NCBI RefSeq assembly: GCF_000214705.1 | Contig: NC_015573.1 | Coordinates: forward strand, 1,635,001-1,699,000 | DNA from: Desulfofundulus kuznetsovii DSM 6115 | GTDB taxonomy: Bacteria > Bacillota > Desulfotomaculia > Desulfotomaculales > Desulfovirgulaceae | Reading direction: 5' to 3' | DNA: 64,000 bases | In this document: piece by piece, positions 41,923 to 53,551 of the stretch | Numbering within the stretch: the stretch's first letter is position 1 | Layout: each line of letters begins with the position of its first letter | Made by a program: the position numbers and the translations under genes | Notes under the pieces: generated by a model | Database searches by the model: none | Told to the model about the DNA's origin: nothing | Seen by the model: only the letters and a program-made list of their open reading frames with translations

Positions 41923-44733
41923 TTATACTTTTTTAGTCAAAAGCTTTTGTATGGCCATTCGGGCCTCTTCTTTCAAAAAATCCACGTTACTATTCCGAGC
42001 TATGTCTTGCAAAGCTCTTATGGCACGGGGATCACTCAATTGCCCCAGTGCTTGGACTACAGATACAATAACTTCGGGATCCTTCTCCGTAGATAACAGG
42101 GAGAGAAGTGACGATACTGCCTTTTGATCACCCATCAAGCCTAGAGTAGCCGCCGCTCGGGATCTTACCAGGCGGTTCCCGTGACCTAAAGAACGAATGA
42201 GAGGAAGAACCGCTGGTACACCAATTTTCTCCAAAGCGTACTGTATAGAAGCAGCTAAATTGCTATCTTCATTTGCAAATGCTTCGATCAAGGGGAAAAT
42301 TGCCCGGACATCACCAATTTTCCCTAGCGCATTAGCAGCGGAAATTTGGGCAAACACCCCACCTTCCTGGAGGATTTTAATCAAAAACGGTACTGCTCTG
42401 GAATCGCCAATCTCGCCCAGGGCTTCAATGAACATACTACGCACTGAATCATCATCTTCTTTTTCGATTATCTCCATAATAGGTGCAATTGCCCTCGAAT
42501 CCCTGAGCTTGCCCAGGACTTGAGCAATTACCCATTTTACCTCAACCGCTTTTTCAAGTGAAATTATATCTATTAATGCTTCTGCTATGCGTGTGTCGCA
42601 TAAACTACCCAGGGCCTTTACTGCTTCTCGCCTGACCAGGGCAATATCATCATGTAAAGCTTGCAAAAGCGGATCTACTGCCTTTATATTGTTGAGTTTA
42701 CCCAAAGCGAAAGCTGCTGCCGCTCTTATTTTTTCATCCCCGTTACTTTGCAAAGTATGGCTCAACAAATTCACTGCTCGCTCTTCCTCATTTTTAAACT
42801 TTTTAATTATTTCTGTACATATTTCCCGTTCCTGAACACGTTCAGGCAACCATGACAGTGTCTGCCGGTCATATTTTCCCAAGCCTTTATCAATTAGGAA
42901 TGCAGCTTCTTCCATCGTGCCTTCCTCAAAACAATTTAGTGCTGCCAGTGAATGGAGCAACGGGATATATGGTAGATCATTTTCCATTTTTAGTTTTTGA
43001 GCGGCTAAACGCTTGGCTTCCCGTTTTTTTTCTTTAAGTTCCCGCCTAATCCTATTTACCTCGTCTCTTTCGTCATCAGTCAAGAAAAAGAACCCATTCT
43101 CTTCCCATTGTAATGGCCATCTCACGTAGGAAACCGGCTCGGCCTTCCAGTTTTTAATTGCAGGCCGAGCTTTCTGCAGGGCTTTCACCACCCTCCGCGT
43201 GATTAAAAAATCGTTACGATCCTTCAGACAGAAAAAATCACTACCATCCCAGGTATTCTCATCAAAGTAAAGACCTTGCTTGACTATCTCCGGCTCCCCT
43301 TCGGGCACTACGGAAGGCAAAACGGCAATGGGTGCCCGGGAAATATCTACCGAACCGGCACGCCCGGTGACGCATAGACCATGATAACCTTCAATTAACT
43401 TGCCGAATTTATCATAAAGTTCTACCGGGAAAGTCCTCCACCCCGTAAATTTATGCTCTAATAAAAGAGAGCGTACACGTTCTGAAATAAGGCAGAAAAA
43501 GGGTTCAACCCAAACAAAATCTTCAGGGACCAGTCTTCCGCCAACATAACGGCAGCGAATTGGTACTGGCGGTCGTGTTTCCCCGCGGATAAGATCATTT
43601 ACTTCTTTGAGCTCAAAGAAATCAAATATCTCGTTTACAATCTTTGCTTTAAAAAATCTTCCCGAACCAGGATTGGTAAGAAAAAACACATCCTCAAGCT
43701 CTAGCTTATTACCGGTCAAAGAAGAAGCTCTTTCCGGTATTAGTTTACTTAGAGCCTCTCCAGCAACCTTCTTAACTTCCTCTCGCAGATCATTTTGAAA
43801 TAATTCATTCAATGGCTTAATGGCACGCTTATCTCCTATTTTCCCTAAAATTTCGGCAACGCGCATGCGTATATCGCTATCCGTTTCTTCAAGCAACTTA
43901 ACCAATGCTCCTACCGCCGCATGCCCCAGTTCTGATAAGGCTCTGGCCGACCGCCACCGGACAACCGGATCTTTATCCTTCAATGCCTGGATTAAGGGTT
44001 CAATGGCTTCTTTTGCCCCTGTTTTGCCAAGGGCTGCGGCCACCAGCTCCCGGTTATTCAACTCTTTATTCTTTATTGAATTTGCAAGAGGCCCAACCGC
44101 CGCATTGCCGATTTTGCCCAGGGCCTCAGCCGCTAAACACCTATTGTTCCAGCTTCCATCTTTCAGCATGGTAAGAAGAAACGGAATTGCACTAGGGTCG
44201 CCAATCTCCCCTAAAGCCGTAACTTCATTGAACTCAATGAGAAAAGGAACGGCTCTTTTATCACGAATTTTTCCCAGGGCGGCTGCAGCATACGGACGGA
44301 AAAAGTCATCTTCCAACGCCTTAATCAGGGGCATTACTGCCTCTGGATCGCCGATTTCGCCTAGCATAGATATTATTCTCGTCTTGATACCCACATTCTC
44401 GCAGTTTAGCATCTTGATCAGCGGCTCTACTGCCGGCTTACCGATACCAACTAATGCTTCTTCCGCTTTTCTGCTAATCCGCCAGCTTTCACTTGTGAGG
44501 GCATTGATTAATGGTTCTACAGCCGTCCGGCCAATTTTAATCAGGGCTTCCACAGCACTTTGGCGAACAGCCCATTCCTCATCTCCCAAAGCGGAAATCA
44601 GTGGGAAAACGACTCGTGCGTCGGCCCATTGTCCCAAAGCACGAACCGCGTCCCGGCGAACTCTCCAGTTGTCATGATGCAGATTTTTTATGATTTCTGC
44701 TAAATTCATCATGATTAGCAACACTTTGATCAT
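41923..44733 (-). CDS. HEAT-repeat protein with a central immunity-like domain
   Basis: 936 residues in three blocks. Residues ~15-335 are about ten PBS-lyase-type HEAT repeats (for example AVEPLINALTSESWRISRKA). Residues ~345-640 are a separate globular region with GWRTFPVELYDKFGKLIEGY, SVDISRAP and FLITRRVVKALQKA, resembling DUF1629/Imm11-type immunity domains. Residues ~655-936 are another seven to eight HEAT repeats. Codon use and base composition are AT-richer than neighbouring genes. Start is uncertain: ATGs at 44733, 44712 and 44709 all lack a ribosome-binding site. A scaffold or immunity role is inference. Confidence 0.82.
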   Translation of the reverse strand: MIKVLLIMMNLAEIIKNLHHDNWRVRRDAVRALGQWADARVVFPLISALGDEEWAVRQSAVEALIKIGRTAVEPLINALTSESWRISRKAEEALVGIGKPAVEPLIKMLNCENVGIKTRIISMLGEIGDPEAVMPLIKALEDDFFRPYAAAALGKIRDKRAVPFLIEFNEVTALGEIGDPSAIPFLLTMLKDGSWNNRCLAAEALGKIGNAAVGPLANSIKNKELNNRELVAAALGKTGAKEAIEPLIQALKDKDPVVRWRSARALSELGHAAVGALVKLLEETDSDIRMRVAEILGKIGDKRAIKPLNELFQNDLREEVKKVAGEALSKLIPERASSLTGNKLELEDVFFLTNPGSGRFFKAKIVNEIFDFFELKEVNDLIRGETRPPVPIRCRYVGGRLVPEDFVWVEPFFCLISERVRSLLLEHKFTGWRTFPVELYDKFGKLIEGYHGLCVTGRAGSVDISRAPIAVLPSVVPEGEPEIVKQGLYFDENTWDGSDFFCLKDRNDFLITRRVVKALQKARPAIKNWKAEPVSYVRWPLQWEENGFFFLTDDERDEVNRIRRELKEKKREAKRLAAQKLKMENDLPYIPLLHSLAALNCFEEGTMEEAAFLIDKGLGKYDRQTLSWLPERVQEREICTEIIKKFKNEEERAVNLLSHTLQSNGDEKIRAAAAFALGKLNNIKAVDPLLQALHDDIALVRREAVKALGSLCDTRIAEALIDIISLEKAVEVKWVIAQVLGKLRDSRAIAPIMEIIEKEDDDSVRSMFIEALGEIGDSRAVPFLIKILQEGGVFAQISAANALGKIGDVRAIFPLIEAFANEDSNLAASIQYALEKIGVPAVLPLIRSLGHGNRLVRSRAAATLGLMGDQKAVSSLLSLLSTEKDPEVIVSVVQALGQLSDPRAIRALQDIARNSNVDFLKEEARMAIQKLLTKKV

Positions 44734-45305
44734 AAATAGTCAACTTAAACCTATTTGCATTTTCTTATCTTTTTCCATAAATCTTGAAAGAATTCCGCGA
44801 ATTTTATACCATATTTAGCTATCATATTACTGTCGCAAAATCAGAAACGAAACGGGCGGCGGTTGTTCCGTAAGGAGCGACATTTCGGAGGACCGGATAT
44901 GAAACACGCCCAGCACTCACAAGAGCCTATAACCTTCATTGGCCGTTAACTTGGATCTGAGCTTTAACTACCTGTCAAGTAAGTTGCGTCCGGTGAGTGC
45001 TGGGCAGAGGTTAGCGAACCGGCAGCGCGAATCGCGCTAGTAACAGTAATGATAGAATGATTAAGCTACTTATGTGCTGTAACTAGCCATGAGGAAAAAA
45101 GACTTTCGACGCATATGCAGCGCTGCCAGGTTCGCTCCGGGGCAAGTATGGCAGCGGCATCGGTAGACTTCAAAAAAATCTAACTGGTTCAGTTGCCGCT
45201 GCAGAGCAGTACGTGTGTATTTTCCGGAAACTTTTTTTGCGTCCGGCCCGTGGCACGGAGCGACGGGGGATGACCGCCGTCCCGAGAGTTATACGACAGT
45301 ATCTA
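44734..45305. other. Gene-free interval with several hairpins
   Basis: No gene recognised in 570 bp. It contains the second copy of the ~100-bp inverted-repeat element (44909-45004), a perfect short hairpin AGCGCGA/TCGCGCT (45024-45038), an 8-bp pair CGCTGCCA/TGGCAGCG (45121-45128 with 45149-45156) and a GACGG/CCGTC pair near 45261-45279. The density of palindromes suggests decayed mobile DNA or a structured RNA. Confidence 0.6.
44909..45004. repeat. Twin inverted-repeat element, copy 2 (96 bp)
   Basis: Same 12-bp termini (CCCAGCACTCAC ... GTGAGTGCTGGG) as copy 1 at 35788-35886 and inverted relative to it: the CACCGGA-extended end is on the right here (TCCGGTGAGTGCTGGG). Extended by one more pair (GCCC/GGGC). 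The interior has no ORF and is mostly different from copy 1 apart from a shared CAATGAA at a similar place. Confidence 0.75.
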
Positions 45306-45710
45306 TCATTCATCCTGCTGATTGTCCGCAGTACATTGGGATAATAAATAGTCACATAATGCCACATGGAAACCTTGATCTCTTAAATTTTTGATCAACA
45401 TAAGTGGTACTTCATCGCTTATGGCACCCAGAATTTTGGCAAGAGCCTCTTTTACATCTTTATATTTGAGAGGTTCGTTGGAAAACAAAAAATCTGTAGG
45501 ATAATCTTTAATTTTTCTAAAGCGCTCTTGTATTTTTTTACCATTAAATTTATCTGATAGTAATATGAAAAGTAAACCAATTTTATCTTGCTTTTCCGGG
45601 GATATTTGATAAGACACAATAAAATCATAATATGGGTATTTGGGATTTGTAACTTTGCATACAGATAGGCGTAAAATATAATCTGACAGCTCGTTTATTT
45701 TATTTTGCAT
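45306..45710 (-). CDS. Hypothetical protein, probably 5'-interrupted
   Basis: 134 residues from ATG 45710, no recognised family. The N-terminus is a short amphipathic helix (MQNKINELSDYILRL), followed by an alpha/beta-looking region with YYDFIVSYQISPEKQD and an acidic C-terminus. The ATG has no ribosome-binding site. In the same frame upstream there is GGAGGG, a 7-nt gap and TTG (45771-45773) encoding MGYELEEL, then TAA (45747-45749), then eleven more codons (KIIFQQQKKIDE) reaching the ATG. The natural start seems to be the TTG, with a nonsense mutation at codon 9. AT-rich like its neighbours. Confidence 0.55.
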   Translation of the reverse strand: MQNKINELSDYILRLSVCKVTNPKYPYYDFIVSYQISPEKQDKIGLLFILLSDKFNGKKIQERFRKIKDYPTDFLFSNEPLKYKDVKEALAKILGAISDEVPLMLIKNLRDQGFHVALCDYLLSQCTADNQQDE

Positions 45711-45849
45711 TTCGTCAATCTTTTTCTGCTGCTGAAAAATAATTTTTTATAACTCTTCTAGTTCATACCCCAAGTGATTTCCCTCCTATTATTCGACGAT
45801 TTATTTAGAACAACATTTTCCCTTTAATCTTAATATCCATCACGTCAAG

Positions 45850-46215
45850 CTAAACATTAATAAGGATAATACAGAAGATCAGATAAAACCCTATCGTAGC
45901 TACCAAACATAAGAAACATGATATTCTACCAAATTGTATCAACTGTCCTGCCAAAAGAAAAGAACTAAAACCAGCAGCAAATCCCGATAATACTAACGTA
46001 CTATATTTGAAAATGCTGGAACGATTAAAAAAATAATTAAGAATTCCTAATGCCAGAGAAACTATAACCCCAGCTATGGCTATATTTACATCACTCATTG
46101 TCAAAAAATTCATCCTTTGACATGTAGAGCATCCTTGATTACTGTATTTGTTCAGTGCTAGGTAAGAAAGTATGGAAAGATTAAGCAAAGAAAGAAAGGT
46201 TATTTTATTAAACAT
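45850..46215 (-). CDS. VKOR-like four-helix membrane thiol oxidoreductase
   Basis: 121 residues with four hydrophobic helices. Two cysteine pairs are visible: CSTC in the first extramembrane loop (residues 29-32) and CFLC at the start of the last helix (SCFLCLVATIGFYLIF). This layout, with a glycine-rich second helix (AIAGVIVSLALGILNYF) and FLLAGQLIQF before the second pair, fits vitamin-K-epoxide-reductase (VKOR/DsbB-like) proteins that make disulfides. No thioredoxin fusion is present. It sits 3 bp after the PH-like membrane protein gene and downstream of a cysteine-rich peptide remnant. Confidence 0.6.
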   Translation of the reverse strand: MFNKITFLSLLNLSILSYLALNKYSNQGCSTCQRMNFLTMSDVNIAIAGVIVSLALGILNYFFNRSSIFKYSTLVLSGFAAGFSSFLLAGQLIQFGRISCFLCLVATIGFYLIFCIILINV

Positions 46216-46218
46216 GTT

Positions 46219-46791
46219 TTACACTTTCTTCACATTACTTTTTTTATTTTCTTTAAGATACCTTAGTATCGTATCAAGCATTTCATCTGGTTTTAAAGGA
46301 GAAAGATAATATTTTCTTTTTGATGTTTCTATTAGAAGTAGCTTTTCTGAACGTGTAACAAAAGTACTTACAGGTCCAGTACCTATTTCAAATAACAATG
46401 TTGCACCTAATACCCACCATATCGGCATAGAATCTATAATCTCGGTTTTCTGAATTTCTGAGTAATGAATACATACATTTCCAATTAGGCGCCTAACAAT
46501 TACTCCCTTTGCACCGACAGTGTAAAGACGCGGGGAATAAAAAAGGTGTATTAACCCAATCATAGTCCACATCCCGCCAAACGAAACTATTATAATTAAA
46601 AATAAGGTAAATATACCCTTAATAAAAAAATTTATTGTTCTTGTTTCCGTAAATATTAAAACTAAAGATAACATAGATAAAAGTATAATAAGAAAAACAG
46701 ATCCAATTATCCAGATTTTTAGTTGAAATTTAAAATTTCCCTCGATAGGGGCAACTTGAAAATTTTGACTATATCCATTATTAGTAACCAT
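46219..46791 (-). CDS. Membrane protein with PH-like domain
   Basis: 190 residues. Two transmembrane helices (about 26-48 and 56-82) are followed by a cytoplasmic region beginning LYTVGAKGVIVRRLIGNVCI, a bacterial PH-like fold, with a third hydrophobic patch (MPIWWVLGATLLFEIG) and a lysine-rich tail. Proteins of this design occur as accessory or self-immunity factors of bacteriocins, but that role is inferred only from the neighbours. Two TTGAC/TATAAT-like pairs lie upstream, with non-ideal spacing. Confidence 0.6.
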   Translation of the reverse strand: MVTNNGYSQNFQVAPIEGNFKFQLKIWIIGSVFLIILLSMLSLVLIFTETRTINFFIKGIFTLFLIIIVSFGGMWTMIGLIHLFYSPRLYTVGAKGVIVRRLIGNVCIHYSEIQKTEIIDSMPIWWVLGATLLFEIGTGPVSTFVTRSEKLLLIETSKRKYYLSPLKPDEMLDTILRYLKENKKSNVKKV

Positions 46792-46965
46792 TTCTCATCA
46801 ACCTTTTTAGCATATATATATAATGATTATAACTTAGCTAAGTAAAAGCAGTTGTCAATTTTTAAGGGAACACGTTAAAGGAGGTTAAATAATTATACTT
46901 TGAATCAACGATGGTCAAGTAATATTGAATAAGATATCCGTTCCCCTATTATTATAAAATATTTA

Positions 46966-46996
46966 GAAAAACCTTGCTATCAGGAATAATAACAAG
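46966..46996 (-). terminator. Terminator-like hairpin after the peptide remnant
   Basis: On the minus strand ACCTTG pairs with CAAGGT and is followed by TTTTCT. It lies between the cysteine-rich peptide remnant and the PH-like gene. A weak terminator after a precursor peptide gene is common in bacteriocin operons. Confidence 0.5.
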
Positions 46997-47052
46997 GTCC
47001 TTTCTAGAATGCTAAACCTTGCTTAAATTATCACTGGTTCAACGACAAAAAT

Positions 47053-47202
47053 TTAAGGACATAAACCTACTTTTTCATACACCCATGAACTACCAAGAGC
47101 ACATGCTAGATTGAGCCCTACAGTATAACAAATAAAGACGCAAATTCCAGTACATGCAGCTACCACAATCGGGTTTGCAGATCTACCACAAATCGCCGGA
47201 TT
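47053..47202 (-). pseudogene. Remnant of a six-cysteine hydrophobic peptide (bacteriocin-like)
   Basis: A 49-codon minus-strand frame between two TAA codons with no proper start. It reads with cysteines at 5, 17, 21, 25, 34 and 48; segments include AACTGICVFICYTVGLNLAC and ALGSSWVYEKVGLCP. Spacing of cysteines within hydrophobic glycine/alanine stretches and the ending GLC resemble halocin-C8-like bacteriocins. Leader and start are missing, possibly from a frameshift or truncation next to gatB, or initiation at ATT 11 nt after AGGAG. Neighbouring VKOR-like and PH-like membrane proteins fit a disulfide-stabilised peptide locus. Confidence 0.45.
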
Positions 47203-47245
47203 TTACTCCTGCAAAGGCTATCTGTGTAGATGACGGAGGTTTGAG

Positions 47246-47270
47246 AGGAGGGAGCTGGCCGCCCCCTCCT
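47246..47270 (-). terminator. Hairpin downstream of gatB
   Basis: AGGAGGG/CCCTCCT (7 bp) around an 11-nt GC-rich loop, 20 bp after the gatB stop. No T-run follows on the minus strand, so it is at best a weak terminator for gatCAB. Confidence 0.45.
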
Positions 47271-47289
47271 GCTCGATTGCCCGATTTTA

Positions 47290-48735
47290 TTAGCTGGAAT
47301 GGAGCTTTTCCTTGAGCAGGCGGTTGACCAGCTCCGGGTTGGCTTTGCCCCGGGTGGCCTTCATTACCTGGCCCACTAAGAAACCGAAGGCCCTGTCCTT
47401 TCCTTTCAGATAGTCTTCCACCACCTTGGCGTTGCCGGCCAGCACTTCCTCTACTATGGCGGTAATGGCCCCCTCATCGGTAATCTGTACGAGCCCCTTT
47501 TCCTGCACAATCTGTTCCGGATCCTTGCCGGTGGCAAACATCTCTTCGAAGACCGTTTTGGCAATCTTTCCGCTGATGGTGCCCTTGTCCATCAGCTTGA
47601 GCATGTCGGTCAGCTGCCGGGGCGATACCTTGCACCGGGTAATGTCCATGTTATGGGCATTCAACAGGCGCGAGAGGTCCCCCATCATCCAGTTGCTGAC
47701 CGCCTTGGCGTTGGGATAGAGGGCTACACACTCTTCAAAGTAATCGGCCATTTCTTTGGTGGCGGTGAGCACGGTGGCGTCGTAGGCCGGGAGATCGTAG
47801 CGCTTGATGTAGCGGTTGCGCCGCTCGTCGGGAAGCTCGGGGAGGGTGGCCCGTATTTCCTCCACCCACTGCCGGTCAATCACCAGGGGTACCAGGTCCG
47901 GCTCGGGGAAGTAGCGGTAATCGTGGGCTTCCTCCTTGCTGCGCATGGGCAGGGTTACCCCTTTGTTTTCATCCCAGGTGCGGGTCTCCTGGACGATGCG
48001 GCCGCCTTCCTGGAGCACGGCAATTTGCCGCTCCACTTCGTAGGCCAGGGCCCGCTGCAGCGCTTTAAAGGAGTTCATGTTTTTAATTTCCGTTTTCGTG
48101 CCGAATTCCCGGCTCCCCCTGGGGCGTACGGAAACGTTGGCATCGCAGCGTAGAGACCCTTCCTCCATTTTGCAGTCGGAAACTCCGGTGTACTGGATGA
48201 TGGCCTTCAATTTTTCCAGGTAAGCCCGGGCCTCCTCGGGGGAACGCATATCCGGCTCGGAGACGATTTCAATGAGCGGTACGCCGGTGCGGTTGTAGTC
48301 TACCAGGGAATAGGGGGAGGTGGCAATGGTGCCCTGGTGGATCAGCTTGCCCGCATCCTCCTCCATGTGTATGCGGGTGATCCCGATGCGCTTGGTTTGC
48401 CCGTTCACTTCAATGTTCAGGTAGCCATTTCTGGCCAGCGGCAGGTCATACTGGGATATCTGGTAATTCTTGGGCAGGTCCGGGTAGTAGTAGTTTTTGC
48501 GGTCGAACTTGGAATATTCGGCAATTTCGCAGTTCAGGGCCAGAGCAGCCCGGATGGCGTATTCCAGCACCTTTTTATTTAAAACCGGCAGCACTCCCGG
48601 CAACCCCAGGCAAACGGGGCAAACATGGGTATTGGGGTCCCCCCCGAATTCCGTGGTGGACGGGCAAAAGATCTTGCTTTTAGTTTTTAATTCCACGTGT
48701 ACTTCCAGGCCGATGATGGTTTCGTATTCAGTCAA
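47290..48735 (-). CDS. gatB: Asp/Glu-tRNA(Asn/Gln) amidotransferase subunit B
   Basis: 481 residues. The kinase-like GatB core starts [20 protein letters not shown] and contains [25 protein letters not shown] and [18 protein letters not shown]; the C-terminal YqeY/tail domain ends [14 protein letters not shown]. It activates mischarged Glu-tRNA(Gln) or Asp-tRNA(Asn) with ATP while GatA supplies ammonia. It is third in gatC-gatA-gatB order on the minus strand, 15 bp after gatA. Confidence 0.97.
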   Translation of the reverse strand: MTEYETIIGLEVHVELKTKSKIFCPSTTEFGGDPNTHVCPVCLGLPGVLPVLNKKVLEYAIRAALALNCEIAEYSKFDRKNYYYPDLPKNYQISQYDLPLARNGYLNIEVNGQTKRIGITRIHMEEDAGKLIHQGTIATSPYSLVDYNRTGVPLIEIVSEPDMRSPEEARAYLEKLKAIIQYTGVSDCKMEEGSLRCDANVSVRPRGSREFGTKTEIKNMNSFKALQRALAYEVERQIAVLQEGGRIVQETRTWDENKGVTLPMRSKEEAHDYRYFPEPDLVPLVIDRQWVEEIRATLPELPDERRNRYIKRYDLPAYDATVLTATKEMADYFEECVALYPNAKAVSNWMMGDLSRLLNAHNMDITRCKVSPRQLTDMLKLMDKGTISGKIAKTVFEEMFATGKDPEQIVQEKGLVQITDEGAITAIVEEVLAGNAKVVEDYLKGKDRAFGFLVGQVMKATRGKANPELVNRLLKEKLHSS

Positions 48736-48750
48736 AGCTTGCTTCCCTCC

Positions 48751-50211
48751 CTATAAAGACGGCCGGCGGCGGTGATAATCCGTGTGTTGCTCAAAGGTGT
48801 AGGCCACCCGCAAGAGGGTGCCCTCGCCAAAGGGCTTACCGATTAATTGCATGCCTACGGGTAAGCCGTCCACAAATCCCGCCGGGATGGATATTCCGGG
48901 CATGCCGGCCAGGTTTACCGCCAGGGTGCAGATGTCGGACATGTACATCTGAAGGGGATCGCCGGTCTTCTCTCCCCGCTTGAAGGCCGGAGATGGGGCG
49001 GTGGGAGCCAGGAGCACATCAAATTTTTCGAAGGCCCGGTCAAAATCCTGCTTGATTAAGGTGCGCACCTTCAAGGCCTTTAAATAATAGGCGTCGTAGT
49101 AGCCTGCGGACAGGGCGTACGTGCCCAGCATAATGCGCCGCTTTACTTCCGGGCCGAAGCCCTGGCTGCGTGTCTTCATGAACATGTCCACCACATCCCG
49201 GGCGTCCTCCGTCCGGTAGCCGTAGCGGACGCCGTCATAACGGGCCAGGTTGGAGCTGGCTTCTGCCGGGGCAATTAAATAATAGGTGGGCAGGGCGTAA
49301 CGGCTGTGGGGCAGAGTGGTCTCTTCGATTTCCGCCCCCAGGGAGGCCAGCAACCCGGTGGCCTGTCCAATGATCTCCTTTACGGCGGGGTCAATCCCCT
49401 CCCCCATGTATTCCCTGGGTACGCCGATTTTCAGGCCCTTTACATCATCCCTCAAGCAGGATGTGAAGTCGGGGATATCCCGGGGCGCCGAGGTGGAATC
49501 CAGGGGATCGTGCCCGCAAATGGCGTTTAACATGAGGGCACAGTCGGTGACATCCCGGGTAAAGGGCCCGATTTGATCCAGGGACGAGGCAAAGGCCACC
49601 AGCCCGTAGCGGGAGACGGCGCCGTAGGTGGGTTTTAATCCCACCACCCCGCAAAACGCCGCCGGCTGGCGGATGGAGCCGCCCGTGTCGGAACCCAGAG
49701 CGGTAATGGCTTCCCCTGCCGCCACCGCCGCGGCGGAACCGCCGCTTGACCCGCCGGGCACCCTCTCCAGATCCCATGGGTTGGCGGTTACAAAAAAGCC
49801 CGAGTTTTCCGTGGAAGAACCCATGGCAAACTCGTCCATGTTTGTCTTGCCCACCATTACCGTGCCGGCGGCCTCCAGCTTTTCCACCACCGTGGCGTTG
49901 TAGGGGGGCACAAAGTTGTAGAGAATTTTCGAGGAGCAGGTGGTGCGTACACCGCGGGTGCACATGTTGTCCTTGATGGCCACCGGGATGCCGGCCAGGG
50001 GGGGAACTTCTTCCCCGGCGGCAATTTTACGGTCGATCTCCCGTGCCCGGGCAAAGGCCCTGTCCCTGGTCAGGGTGACATAGGCTTTGATTTTGTCCTC
50101 TACGGCATCAATGCGGTCAAAGACGGCGCGGCAAATTTCTTCGGCGCTGATTTCCTTTTTGACGAGCAAATCGTGCAGTTCGTGGGCGGTGAGGTAGTAC
50201 AGTTCCAACAA
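48751..50211 (-). CDS. gatA: Asp/Glu-tRNA(Asn/Gln) amidotransferase subunit A
   Basis: 486-residue amidase-signature protein with the Ser-cisSer-Lys triad: Lys in [11 protein letters not shown], the serines in [15 protein letters not shown] and [16 protein letters not shown]. It hydrolyses glutamine to feed ammonia to GatB. It lies between gatC (11 bp upstream) and gatB. All catalytic residues are intact. Confidence 0.97.
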   Translation of the reverse strand: MLELYYLTAHELHDLLVKKEISAEEICRAVFDRIDAVEDKIKAYVTLTRDRAFARAREIDRKIAAGEEVPPLAGIPVAIKDNMCTRGVRTTCSSKILYNFVPPYNATVVEKLEAAGTVMVGKTNMDEFAMGSSTENSGFFVTANPWDLERVPGGSSGGSAAAVAAGEAITALGSDTGGSIRQPAAFCGVVGLKPTYGAVSRYGLVAFASSLDQIGPFTRDVTDCALMLNAICGHDPLDSTSAPRDIPDFTSCLRDDVKGLKIGVPREYMGEGIDPAVKEIIGQATGLLASLGAEIEETTLPHSRYALPTYYLIAPAEASSNLARYDGVRYGYRTEDARDVVDMFMKTRSQGFGPEVKRRIMLGTYALSAGYYDAYYLKALKVRTLIKQDFDRAFEKFDVLLAPTAPSPAFKRGEKTGDPLQMYMSDICTLAVNLAGMPGISIPAGFVDGLPVGMQLIGKPFGEGTLLRVAYTFEQHTDYHRRRPSL

Positions 50212-50222
50212 AATTCCCCTCC

Positions 50223-50504
50223 TTAAACTATCCGCGGCACTTTGAAGAATTGGCCTTCCGTTTCCGGGGCGTTGGCCAGTACCTCTTCGGGCGGCAGGTG
50301 TTCGCCCACTTCATCTTCCCGCCAGACGTTTTTCAGGGGCAGCACGTGGGCGGTGGGCGGGATGTCGTCGGTGTTCAGTTCGTTGAGCATCTGGGCGTAT
50401 TCCAGGATGGCGTTCAACTGTTTGGTGTACATTTGCTTTTCTTCTTCGCTCAATTCCAGGCGGGCCAGAAGGGCCACATGCTCCACGTCCTTGATGGTTA
50501 TCAT
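50223..50504 (-). CDS. gatC: Asp/Glu-tRNA(Asn/Gln) amidotransferase subunit C
   Basis: 93 residues, normal length. It starts [21 protein letters not shown] and ends with the characteristic [13 protein letters not shown] belt that wraps around GatA/GatB. It is the first gene of the gatCAB operon, 71 bp downstream of ligA, and the ATG follows GGAAGGTG. Confidence 0.96.
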   Translation of the reverse strand: MITIKDVEHVALLARLELSEEEKQMYTKQLNAILEYAQMLNELNTDDIPPTAHVLPLKNVWREDEVGEHLPPEEVLANAPETEGQFFKVPRIV

Positions 50505-50575
50505 ACCAGCACCTTCCTTACTTTCAAGACTTTAAATGACAACATTATAGCGCTCCATGGGGGAGGTTGCAACTT

Positions 50576-53466
<2,891 letters not shown>

Positions 53467-53551
53467 ATGAGCCTCCGCAGGACACGACGCAAATCTAACC
53501 GGCGCTGGTTTCCCTTGTCTTTATTATTGCCAGGAAAATTATGGATCAGAC

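Noticed and set aside
44909-45004. CRISPR repeat or riboswitch explanation for the twin elements
   Set aside because: There are only two widely separated copies with diverged interiors and no spacer pattern; no known aptamer core motif is present.
45170-45367. 65-residue minus-strand frame in the palindrome-rich interval
   Set aside because: It overlaps the hypothetical gene at 45306 and consists of translated hairpin sequence.
46792-46930. Consensus sigma-A promoters for the PH-like gene
   Set aside because: TTGACC/TATAAT has a 15-bp spacer and TTGACA/TATAAT a 21-bp spacer; neither is good enough to annotate as a feature.
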